A stretch of 28,258 nt of DNA. Origin: a virus. A program made the translations under genes and the position numbers. The stretch's first letter is position 1. Each line of letters begins with the position of its first letter. Below, one piece after another: positions 1 through 4,854 of the stretch. The notes below the pieces were generated by a model. The model saw only the letters and a list, made by a program, of their open reading frames with translations. It made no database searches and was not told where the DNA came from. The stretch lies in IMG/VR virus record IMGVR_UViG_3300034138_000012, positions 1 through 28,258 of that record. One strand, given 5' to 3'.

Positions 1-98
1 CGCACGTACGAACGCCACGTAGCCGGGTCGATCTCCAACAACCGCGCGCACTCCGGACCCGTCAACAACTCATCCGGGTCCACCGTCACCTCACCCAC
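1..98 (-). CDS. Helix-turn-helix DNA-binding protein, N-terminal part
   Basis: This leftward gene runs off the window edge, so only its first 32 or so residues are visible. It starts with GTG at 98, after a GGGAGGG ribosome site. The visible protein has an acidic lead and then the segment LLTGPECARLLEIDPATW, which looks like the first helices of a MerR/excisionase-type HTH, where a 'gate' helix is followed by a turn and a recognition helix. Such proteins bind DNA as small regulators or excisionases. The rest, including the recognition helix and any wing, lies outside. The HTH call is an inference from a short stretch. Confidence 0.55.
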   Translation of the reverse strand, partial: MGEVTVDPDELLTGPECARLLEIDPATWRSYV

Positions 99-117
99 GA
101 AAACCCTCCCATCGAAC

Positions 118-188
118 GGCACGCTAACCCGTGCCACCACCACGCCAGCCGTTGAGCCGGACCGGGCCGTGTCGGGCGGCCCGGTCCG
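118..188 (-). other. Two intercistronic hairpins before the HTH gene
   Basis: The gap between the leftward genes at 200 and 98 holds two inverted repeats. The first is an 11-bp perfect stem (158-168 with 178-188, 9-nt loop, core GGACCGGGCC). The second is a 6-bp stem (118-123 with 130-135, GGCACG with CGTGCC). The second sits 7 nt before the GGGAGGG ribosome site, the same place that GGCACGGTGCC occupies in the repeats at 708, 1031 and 1375. There is no T-run, so this is not an intrinsic terminator of the usual kind. Confidence 0.6.
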
Positions 189-199
189 AACCACCGGCG

Positions 200-307
200 T
201 CACTGGCGCGGCCTGGCGACGGCGAACATGACTACCAGGATCGGCCACGCCACGATCTTTGCCCACATCGGGAGTACCTGTGGGTCACCCATCAGTGTCG
301 AGAACAT
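200..307 (-). CDS. Small single-span membrane protein, 35 aa
   Basis: The ATG at 307 directly follows the stop codon of the upstream gene, whose end GAGTGGAGTAAGTGA supplies the ribosome site. The 35-residue product has a hydrophobic span at about residues 13-31 (WAKIVAWPILVVMFAVA) and a short basic tail (RPRQ), so one membrane helix with a positive inside end is likely. No family is recognised. Tiny membrane proteins of this sort are common in actinophage accessory blocks. The coding call rests on tight coupling, start position and the clean hydrophobic span. Confidence 0.6.
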   Translation of the reverse strand: MFSTLMGDPQVLPMWAKIVAWPILVVMFAVARPRQ

Positions 308-508
308 TCACTTACTCCACTCGATGACCTGGAACTTCTTCAACGCGTCCGCCACGAACGGCGCACCGTCATGCACGAACACCCGAACCCGGCGCTTGCC
401 GGCGAACCGCGACACAACCGGCTCAACCCCCACGAACGACAGAGCCGGGCCGCCGTTGAACGTCCGGAACCACATCCCCGGTTCCATATCCACCGGCGCC
501 GCGAACAT
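308..508 (-). CDS. Hypothetical protein, 66 aa
   Basis: The ATG at 508 shares one base with the TGA of the upstream gene (TGATG), a standard coupled start in this phage. The product has a glycine- and valine-rich, beta-prone middle (FNGGPALSFVGVEPVVSRF), a basic KRRVRVFVHDG strand, and ends in EWSK. The end codons also form the GGAG ribosome site of the next gene. The low-complexity-free sequence and the coupling favour a real gene, but no family is recognised. Confidence 0.65.
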   Translation of the reverse strand: MFAAPVDMEPGMWFRTFNGGPALSFVGVEPVVSRFAGKRRVRVFVHDGAPFVADALKKFQVIEWSK

Positions 509-687
509 CACGCGGCCACCCGCTCGATACGGTGAGGCCACGTGTCCCCGTAGTAGCGCACGTGATGCACGGCCGTAGACGCCGCCTCCCGGGCACTGCC
601 GCACTCCCCGTCGAAGTTGAAAGCGCCGGGGCAACCGCACTCCCACCCGGTAGCGGCGAGCTTCAGCGTGTAGACCTTCTCGGCCAT
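508..687 (-). CDS. Hypothetical protein, 59 aa
   Basis: The start at 687 is chosen because GGGAGGCAAGGCT precedes the ATG. An upstream in-frame ATG would lie inside the conserved intergenic repeat. The product begins MAEKVYTLKL and carries CGCPGAFNFDGECG, with three cysteines (C20, C22, C31) that could bind a metal, followed by a basic HHVRYY segment. The gene is translationally coupled to the next one by a one-base overlap. No family is recognised. Confidence 0.65.
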   Translation of the reverse strand: MAEKVYTLKLAATGWECGCPGAFNFDGECGSAREAASTAVHHVRYYGDTWPHRIERVAA

Positions 688-707
688 AGCCTTGCCTCCC
701 ATGAGCG

Positions 708-768
708 GCACCGTGCCACTCCGGCGAGCGCACCCGCGAACGGATGCACCACCGGCTAGAAACGGTGC
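708..768 (-). ncRNA. Intercistronic structured repeat, family A copy 1
   Basis: This is one of three related elements. Outer stem P1 pairs 708-714 with 762-768 (GCACCGT with ACGGTGC). P2 pairs 721-724 with 752-755 (CCGG with CCGG). P3 is a 7-bp hairpin, 730-736 with 741-747, with a UUCG loop in minus-strand RNA. One P3 pair is G-U only when read from the minus strand, which suggests that the leftward transcript is the folded form. The element ends just before the GGGAGGCA ribosome site of the next gene. Confidence 0.6.
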
Positions 769-1008
769 CTAGCTGTCCCACACCATCCGGCCGACCACAA
801 GCCGCGCGATGTGGAAGCCCATCGAGAGGTCCGACGGCGCCCGGTACGCCTCCACCACCGCACCGGACAAGTACCACTCGCCCTTACGCGGGCACCGAAC
901 CTCGCCCGTCCACCTCGCCCGCGTGTTGGCCTGCGTGTTGCCCGGCGGCAACGTCTCACCGTCCGCCACGGGGTAGAGCCCGTCGCGCCGCACCGTGTTG
1001 TCACTCAT
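769..1008 (-). CDS. Hypothetical phage protein, 79 aa
   Basis: The start at 1008 follows GGGAGGCAAGGCT. The 79-residue product contains the stretch PRKGEWYLSGAVVEAYRAP, of a kind seen in short conserved proteins of actinobacteriophages and similar phages whose function is unknown. That link is from memory of the family, not a search. The beta-prone C-terminus (FHIARLVVGRMVW) suggests a small globular domain. The stop codon lies immediately before family A repeat copy 1. Confidence 0.75.
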   Translation of the reverse strand: MSDNTVRRDGLYPVADGETLPPGNTQANTRARWTGEVRCPRKGEWYLSGAVVEAYRAPSDLSMGFHIARLVVGRMVWDS

Positions 1009-1030
1009 AGCCTTGCCTCCCTGATGAATG

Positions 1031-1095
1031 GCACCGTGCCACTCCCGCGTGAGCACGAGGGGTTGCCCTCGTGCACCACGGGCTAGAAACGGTGC
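1031..1095 (-). ncRNA. Intercistronic structured repeat, family A copy 2
   Basis: It has the same layout as the copy at 708. P1 is 1031-1037 with 1089-1095 (GCACCGT with ACGGTGC). P2 is 1044-1047 with 1079-1082 (CCCG with CGGG). P3 is a perfect 9-bp hairpin, 1053-1061 with 1066-1074. P2 differs from copy 1 at paired positions on both sides, a compensated change. The joint bases CCACT and GGCTAG are kept. The next ribosome site follows 10-20 nt downstream on the minus strand. Confidence 0.65.
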
Positions 1096-1097
1096 GG

Positions 1098-1355
1098 TCA
1101 ACGCGCGCCGGACAACGGCGGCACGATCCGCTTAAGGGCCGTGTCGATGTGCGCGTCCGTCAAGTACGTGTAGAGCCGGTCCTGCAACTGCCACCCGGTC
1201 GCGCGCATCGCAGCCGAGTACGCGTCCCACCGCAGCCGCTTGTCCGGGTCGCTCACCGTGCCGACAGTCTTGCGGTACGCCGCCCGCACCTCATCGGTGA
1301 CCAGCGGCGACACGGCGGCCTTCAACGCTTCGAAATCCTCAGTCGTGATCTTCAC
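1098..1355 (-). CDS. Hypothetical protein, 85 aa
   Basis: The start is GTG at 1355 behind GGGAGGCATGAC. The nearby ATG is out of frame and closed at once by TGA. The product is largely helical by appearance, with many charged residues (FEALKAAVSPLVTDEVRAAY and SDPDKRLRWDAYSAAMRATG), and ends in a short basic tail. No family is recognised. It is bounded on both sides by family A repeats. Confidence 0.7.
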   Translation of the reverse strand: MKITTEDFEALKAAVSPLVTDEVRAAYRKTVGTVSDPDKRLRWDAYSAAMRATGWQLQDRLYTYLTDAHIDTALKRIVPPLSGAR

Positions 1356-1374
1356 GTCATGCCTCCCATGAGCG

Positions 1375-1434
1375 GCACCGTGCCACTCCCGCGCGTACCC
1401 GGCTCCGACCGGGTACCACGGGCTAGTTACGGTG
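1375..1434 (-). ncRNA. Intercistronic structured repeat, family A copy 3
   Basis: P1 is 1376-1381 with 1429-1434 (CACCGT with ACGGTG). P2 is 1388-1391 with 1419-1422 (CCCG with CGGG). P3 is a perfect 8-bp hairpin, 1395-1402 with 1409-1416 (GTACCCGG with CCGGGTAC). P3 is unrelated in sequence to P3 of the other copies yet fully paired. The TAG stop of the upstream gene lies inside the conserved CTAG joint, so its last codons encode part of this element. Confidence 0.65.
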
Positions 1435-1617
1435 ATCCGGTTCCAGCGGCAACCACTCGCCGCCGGGCAGAACATCATCCCGGTCATCCGGGTCCGACCA
1501 CGCATCCGCCGGGCCGACAGGCCACCCCCCGCCCGATCCCGCCGGCCGATCCCACCGGGCCGCATACCGTTCCTCGCACGCGAAAATCTCCGGGTCAACA
1601 TCCGGGTAGCGGCTCAC
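1423..1617 (-). CDS. Hypothetical acidic protein, 64 aa
   Basis: The GTG at 1617 overlaps the TGA of the upstream gene by four bases (GTGA), so the two are coupled. The product is acidic and proline/glycine-rich (SDPDDRDDVLPGGEW), with one tryptophan-rich region and a single cysteine. It looks poorly folded except perhaps in the N-terminal half. Its 3' end is embedded in family A repeat copy 3. No family is recognised. Confidence 0.65.
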   Translation of the reverse strand: MSRYPDVDPEIFACEERYAARWDRPAGSGGGWPVGPADAWSDPDDRDDVLPGGEWLPLEPDHRN

Positions 1618-2150
1618 AGCGCGTCGAACTCGGCCTGCAACCGGAGCGCCTTGACCCGCGCCGCCTCCGCGTCCTTCAACGCCCGCGCCGCGTCGTCGTC
1701 CGCCCGGCGGATCAACCCCCGCAGCCGCAGCCGCTTCGACTCCGTCTCCCACCCCGGGAAGTCGACCACGTACGCATCCCGGGCCGCGTCGACCACCGAC
1801 GCCAGACGCTCACGCATGTTGGACTTCCAGTCGAGCGGCGTCATGTTCTCCGACAGGTACCCGCGCGTGTGGTACTCCCGGTGATCCGAACCCCAGCCGC
1901 CCCGGTGGGAGTAGCCCGGCTCCCCGTACGTGAGCACGTGGTCAAGGTGGTACGTGCGACCCCGCCACGTCACCCCGGCCGACTCGTCGTAAGTAACGAA
2001 CGTGGTCACCTTCAGCGCCGGGATCACAACGTCAACGTTGCCCCGGTCCCGCTCGTGCCACGACTTGACCACCGCGCTAAGCGCGGTCACGTACACCGTG
2101 CCGGTGAACCCCGACGGCAAAACATGGGTCTTGAATTCGAAAACCGTCAT
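1614..2150 (-). CDS. Hypothetical protein with C-terminal coiled coil, 178 aa
   Basis: The ATG at 2150 follows GGGAGGCAGTTGTC. The first 100 residues look beta-rich (TVYVTALSAVVKSW, VTTFVTYDESAGVTWRG). The last 45 residues are an Ala/Arg/Asp/Leu-rich amphipathic helix of coiled-coil type (DDDAARALKDAEAARVKALR). This suggests an oligomer or a partner-binding tail. No family is recognised. It is one of the two largest genes of the leftward block and is coupled to the downstream gene by a GTGA overlap. Confidence 0.75.
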   Translation of the reverse strand: MTVFEFKTHVLPSGFTGTVYVTALSAVVKSWHERDRGNVDVVIPALKVTTFVTYDESAGVTWRGRTYHLDHVLTYGEPGYSHRGGWGSDHREYHTRGYLSENMTPLDWKSNMRERLASVVDAARDAYVVDFPGWETESKRLRLRGLIRRADDDAARALKDAEAARVKALRLQAEFDAL

Positions 2151-2195
2151 GACAACTGCCTCCCATCACTGCCGCGCACCATGCATCGACACTTA

Positions 2196-2220
2196 CGGCC
2201 GCCGTCACACCCGACGGCCG
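2196..2220 (-). other. Hairpin with TCACACC loop, relative of family B
   Basis: A 9-bp stem (2196-2204 with 2212-2220) encloses the 7-nt loop TCACACC (plus-strand reading). One pair is G-U only in minus-strand RNA. The loop differs by one base from TCACACT in the two family B elements at 3394 and 3715, but the flanking outer stems are not conserved here. It lies in the 79-bp gap between leftward genes, before the GGGAGGCA ribosome site at 2150. Confidence 0.45.
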
Positions 2221-2229
2221 ATGGAATCG

Positions 2230-2949
2230 CTACAGAGCAAACAGGCCACCGGAGTGCAGCGCGTCTTCAGCCTCCGCAGCCGCGTCACGCTCACGCTTGA
2301 CGTACTCATCCGCGAGAGTGTCAACGTCGCCGTGCCACTCCATTTCGGTCGCCCGGTACGTAGGCCACTCGTCGGTGGTGGCGAACATTTCGTAGGCGGT
2401 CCCGTCGTCGTAAGCGTCGTGATCGGCCAAGTCCGGGCACATGGGCACACCCGAGCCGTACTCCGATGCCTCCCACCGCTGACACGCGACGCACGCAGCC
2501 TGCCGGACCGATTCGACGGCCTTGCGGAACTCGCCCGCGTAGTAGCCATCCCACGACTCCCGCATGATGACGGCCTGGACCTCGCTCAGGTCTTCGTCGG
2601 ACAACAGCGGGTAGTCCTGCAAACCCTCGACGAGGTCCAACACGTACATGACACGCTCCGCAATGTCGGGCGTACCGGCCGGGGGTCCGTCATTGAGCAC
2701 GGCCCGGTCAATCCAGCCGTACGCGTCACCGTGGATACCGCCCGCGTATTCCGTCACTACGTCGGGGTAGTCACGCGAGAGAGTCAACAGGTTCGCGCGG
2801 CTCAAGTCCGAACCGGAGTAGTCCGAATACTGCGTGTCGCTGATAACGAAGTCGCCCGCACTGTCAACGGACAGCAAGTCCGCAGCGACCAACTCAGCGA
2901 ACCGGGCCTGTACCCGATTCTTCAGTGCACGCATAGCCTTGCCTGCCAT
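2230..2949 (-). CDS. Hypothetical acidic protein, 234-239 aa
   Basis: This is the largest gene of the leftward block. Two starts are possible. The ATG at 2949 sits 7 nt after GAGAGG. The ATG at 2934 sits after GGCAGGCAAGGCT, a variant of the site used by the neighbours. The protein is strongly acidic and mostly helical, with a segment DYPLLSDEDLSEVQAVIMRE that resembles conserved phage proteins of unknown function, and a CVAC plus a later MCP cysteine that could form a weak metal site. As first gene after a promoter-like box it probably heads the second transcription unit. Function unknown. Confidence 0.75.
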   Translation of the reverse strand: MAGKAMRALKNRVQARFAELVAADLLSVDSAGDFVISDTQYSDYSGSDLSRANLLTLSRDYPDVVTEYAGGIHGDAYGWIDRAVLNDGPPAGTPDIAERVMYVLDLVEGLQDYPLLSDEDLSEVQAVIMRESWDGYYAGEFRKAVESVRQAACVACQRWEASEYGSGVPMCPDLADHDAYDDGTAYEMFATTDEWPTYRATEMEWHGDVDTLADEYVKRERDAAAEAEDALHSGGLFAL

Positions 2950-2980
2950 GGTGTTGCCTCTCTGTCGGGCCGATAAGTCA

Positions 2981-3008
2981 ACGTTACTCCCCAGCGTGCC
3001 TAAGTGCC
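2981..3008 (-). promoter_or_regulatory. Putative leftward promoter with shared 15-mer box
   Basis: Read leftward, the 15-mer GGCACTTAGGCACGC (3008-2994) is followed after 7 nt by TAACGT (2986-2981), which fits an actinobacterial -10 pattern TANNNT. The identical 15-mer lies before the other operon head at 4299-4285. Transcription would begin about 25 nt before the ATG at 2949. There is no clear -35 of TTGACA type, so the box may be a phage-specific activator or sigma site. Confidence 0.5.
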
Positions 3009-3069
3009 ACTAAGGGGATGTGACCTACGCCAAAAATTTCTGCGGAACTACGGCCGGCCGCTCACGGCC

Positions 3070-3101
3070 AAAAAATTTCGGGCAGTCACCCTGCCCGAAA
3101 T
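3070..3101 (-). terminator. Intrinsic terminator of the first leftward unit
   Basis: On the minus strand a perfect 11-bp stem (ATTTCGGGCAG with CTGCCCGAAAT, 5-nt loop) is followed by a run of six T. This is a textbook intrinsic terminator, placed directly after the stop codon of the gene ending at 3113 and before the next promoter-like box. It separates the unit 4232-3113 from the unit starting at 2949. Confidence 0.88.
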
Positions 3102-3112
3102 CTCATGGCACG

Positions 3113-3364
3113 CTAGCGGGCAGCCCTACGCGCATACACCCTGTGCTCATTACCGACCCGACGGACAAGCGCATCGAAACCCGCGCCGTACTCACGGCCC
3201 GCATTGATCCGCTCCGCGTGCGACTCCGCCCGCGCCGCCCGGTCATGCCGCGCCACAATCGCCCAGTGACCACGCTTCACCGTGAGCGCCGCGCCGATTT
3301 CCTCACGCGTCGGAACCGACGCGTCATCCATGCCGGGCGGATCTTCGAAACTGAGCGAACCCAT
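3113..3364 (-). CDS. Hypothetical protein, 83 aa
   Basis: The start at 3364 is preceded by GGGAGGCAGTGTT. The first 25 residues look flexible and acidic (FEDPPGMDDASVPTREE). The rest is basic and helical (HWAIVARHDRAARAESHAER and DALVRRVGNEHRVYARRAAR), which could bind nucleic acid, though no known domain is recognised. It is the last gene before the intrinsic terminator at 3070-3101. Confidence 0.7.
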   Translation of the reverse strand: MGSLSFEDPPGMDDASVPTREEIGAALTVKRGHWAIVARHDRAARAESHAERINAGREYGAGFDALVRRVGNEHRVYARRAAR

Positions 3365-3393
3365 AACACTGCCTCCCATAGAACCGACACAGA

Positions 3394-3454
3394 CTGTCTG
3401 TGTGGCCAGTAAGCCGCGCGTCACACTCGCGCGGGAAGCTGGTCACACAGTCAG
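3394..3454 (-). ncRNA. Intercistronic structured repeat, family B copy 1
   Basis: Three nested stems are visible. The outer is CTGTGT with ACACAG (3398-3403 with 3445-3450), extended by CTG with CAG across a mismatch. The middle is CCAG with CTGG (3406-3409 with 3439-3442). The inner is CCGCGCG with CGCGCGG (3414-3420 with 3428-3434), around the loop TCACACT. The TGA stop of the upstream gene forms part of the outer stem. The first strand also lies in a 17-bp palindrome at 3387-3403. Confidence 0.65.
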
Positions 3455-3684
3455 GCGAAGAACGCGCGGACCCATTCGGGCGTAAGTGCCGGACCGAACC
3501 GCTCCGGATCGGCCACGCGTTCCCCACCCGGACTATCCGGAGTGCACATGACAACCGACGGGCCATAGGCCGTGCCCACGAACCAAACGACCTTCGGTGC
3601 CTCACCCGGGTAGGTCACCTCAACGGTGTACGCAAACTGCCCGGCCAACCCACCCGTGCGCATGATCTTCCCCAACTGCGGCAT
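3451..3684 (-). CDS. Hypothetical protein, 77 aa
   Basis: The start at 3684 is preceded by GGGAGGCGTC. The product looks like a small beta domain (QFAYTVEVTYPGEAPKVVWF) followed by a loop and the short helix TPEWVRAFFA. No family is recognised. It lies between the two family B elements, its stop codon embedded in one and its ribosome site following the other. Confidence 0.72.
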   Translation of the reverse strand: MPQLGKIMRTGGLAGQFAYTVEVTYPGEAPKVVWFVGTAYGPSVVMCTPDSPGGERVADPERFGPALTPEWVRAFFA

Positions 3685-3714
3685 GACGCCTCCCGTGACT
3701 AGCAGCCGCTCACA

Positions 3715-3775
3715 CTGACTGTGTGGCCTGTAAAGCGGGTGTCACACTCACCCGCTAAGCAGGACACACAGTCAG
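3715..3775 (-). ncRNA. Intercistronic structured repeat, family B copy 2
   Basis: It has the same plan as the copy at 3394. The outer stem is a perfect 10 bp (3715-3724 with 3766-3775, CTGACTGTGT with ACACAGTCAG). The middle stem is CCTG with CAGG (3727-3730 with 3760-3763). The inner stem is AGCGGGTG with CACCCGCT (3734-3741 with 3749-3756), around the identical loop TCACACT. The middle and inner stems differ from copy 1 but stay paired. The upstream gene's TGA stop is again inside the outer stem. Confidence 0.7.
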
Positions 3776-4035
3776 AGACGCGCGTACAGGGCAGTACAGG
3801 AGCCGCACATGGGCACATCCCCGTACGGCATCCGCATGAGGGACGTAGCGTCATTCCCGCAACTGACGGAGTAACCGCACACGGGAACGTCAGTGAGGGC
3901 ATCGGCAGGGAACGGCCCCAAAAGGTCATCCGACTTACCGTCATCCAACAAGTAACGGCCCGTGGGGGTAACCGCGCTAACCCATGCGGTAACGCCAGTG
4001 AGGGTTTTGACGCGGTCACCGATCAGGAATGCCAT
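3772..4035 (-). CDS. Hypothetical Cys-containing protein, 87 aa
   Basis: The start at 4035 uses the GGAG formed by the end of the upstream gene (stop at 4038). The N-terminal half has the look of a small beta-barrel (FLIGDRVKTLTGVTAWVSAV, then GRYLLDDGKSDDLLGPFP), similar in style to KOW/SH3-like folds. The C-terminal half has four cysteines, VCGYSVSCG and MCGSC, that could bind zinc. Function unknown. The fold is an inference from pattern only. Confidence 0.72.
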   Translation of the reverse strand: MAFLIGDRVKTLTGVTAWVSAVTPTGRYLLDDGKSDDLLGPFPADALTDVPVCGYSVSCGNDATSLMRMPYGDVPMCGSCTALYARL

Positions 4036-4037
4036 GG

Positions 4038-4232
4038 TCAGTTACTCCATTCGGTCGGGCGGAAACCGCCCCGGGTAAGCCACTCGTCAAGGGCAGTGAA
4101 ACTGTCGAGCATGTCGGACACAGTGCGGTTACTGACCACGCAGAACGACGGGTGGTCCGTGTCGTTGTCCATCTGCCGCTGCGCGTAGGCCATAGCCTCA
4201 CGCAGTACACGCAGTGCCTCGTTCGGGTCCAT
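4038..4232 (-). CDS. Hypothetical helical protein, 64 aa; first gene of leftward unit
   Basis: The ATG at 4232 follows AGAGAGGCACACACG. The product is mostly helical (NEALRVLREAMAYAQRQMDN, then MLDSFTALDEWLTRG) and ends in EWSN, whose codons supply the ribosome site for the next gene. No family is recognised. It is the promoter-proximal gene of the leftward transcription unit ending at the terminator at 3070-3101. Confidence 0.72.
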   Translation of the reverse strand: MDPNEALRVLREAMAYAQRQMDNDTDHPSFCVVSNRTVSDMLDSFTALDEWLTRGGFRPTEWSN

Positions 4233-4272
4233 CGTGTGTGCCTCTCTGTAAGTAGTTCTCTATCCACTTACA

Positions 4273-4299
4273 AAGCTACCCGCTGCGTGCCTAAGTGCC
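4273..4299 (-). promoter_or_regulatory. Putative leftward promoter of the 4232-3113 unit
   Basis: GGCACTTAGGCACGC (4299-4285, leftward) is followed after 6 nt by TAGCTT (4278-4273), a TANNNT-type -10. The 15-mer is identical to the one at 3008-2994. Transcription would start about 34 nt before the ATG at 4232. The conservation of an exact 15-mer at both operon heads, with a -10-like hexamer at nearly the same distance, is the main support. Confidence 0.5.
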
Positions 4300-4612
4300 C
4301 AGTGTTGTATCCCATAAGGGCGACAGCTTGACCGATCCCTTATGTGATGGAGATACACGCATGGGGCCGGCATCACCCATACGACCCAATGTCCGAATCA
4401 ATACGCGCGGTCAAAGAATCCAAACTGGACTCCAAACCGGACAGCTATTGACAATGGCGCCCATCAATGTCTGCATTGGGACTGATGTGACACAAGATGT
4501 CGGCGGTAAGCCTGTGACCAGCGGTAACACTGCGCCGGCAGGGGTAGGGGTGTCCAAAGTTACGCGTGTGACTCGCCCCAAGGGAGCGCGGAGCGTCGCG
4601 ATTTATTTGGAA
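4300..4612. promoter_or_regulatory. Non-coding control-type region with repeats
   Basis: No convincing gene lies here. The region holds an 8-bp inverted repeat CATAAGGG with CCCTTATG (4313-4320 with 4337-4344). It also holds two abutting 12-mers TCCAAACYGGAC (4419-4430, 4431-4442), a consensus -35 TTGACA (4448-4453), an inverted pair CAATG/CATTG (4465-4478), and two copies of GCGGTAA (4504-4510 and about 17 nt later). Base composition is less GC-rich than the neighbours. It separates leftward from rightward genes, so operators and a rightward promoter are likely, but no clear -10 follows the TTGACA. Confidence 0.5.
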
Positions 4613-4645
4613 ACGAATTTCATCCTTGTAATTACAGGATTTCGT
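4613..4645. promoter_or_regulatory. Composite dyad, possible operator
   Basis: An imperfect palindrome centred near 4630 reads ATCCTTGTAATTACAGGAT, with one extra T in the left arm. It is flanked by an outer pair ACGAA (4613-4617) and TTCGT (4641-4645). It lies about 20 bp upstream of the first rightward gene. Its size and AT-rich centre fit a dimeric repressor site better than an RNA hairpin. No binding protein is identified in the window. Confidence 0.45.
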
Positions 4646-4665
4646 GTCCACACCGGACTCGCGCA

Positions 4666-4854
4666 TTGACTCCCGCCTATTGGAAGCAATTCCACAGGGG
4701 AGTGGCCCTATTCTGGGCGCTTTTAGCCATTCCTACTTTGTTGTGGTGGCGCGATTCTATTCTTTGGGTCGCATTCATGAGCCTTTATGCAAATGTGGCT
4801 GCGCATTGGGGTGCAGCTCAGGCGGCGGAAGCGGATGAGCATACAAATGGATGA
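4666..4854 (+). CDS. Small two-span membrane protein, 62 aa
   Basis: The likely start is TTG at 4666; no good ribosome site precedes it. The pattern YWKQFHRGVALFWALLAIP, a second hydrophobic helix, then AAHWGAAQAAEADE, matches a class of short membrane proteins often found in actinobacteriophages and their hosts, function unknown. Spans are at about residues 13-28 and 32-48. Codon use is unlike the neighbours, with TTT, TTA, ATT and CCT frequent in a stretch of lower GC, which suggests a different origin. The next gene overlaps its end by 20 bases. Confidence 0.72.
   Translation: MTPAYWKQFHRGVALFWALLAIPTLLWWRDSILWVAFMSLYANVAAHWGAAQAAEADEHTNG

Noticed and set aside
1071-2300. A 409-codon plus-strand frame across the leftward block
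   Set aside because: It is rich in Pro, Arg and His, spans several well-supported leftward genes and two structured repeats, and lacks a ribosome site.
4295-4669. A 124-codon plus-strand frame in the control region
   Set aside because: It starts with a GTG inside the promoter-like 15-mer, has no ribosome site and runs through tandem repeats and dyads; its sequence looks random.
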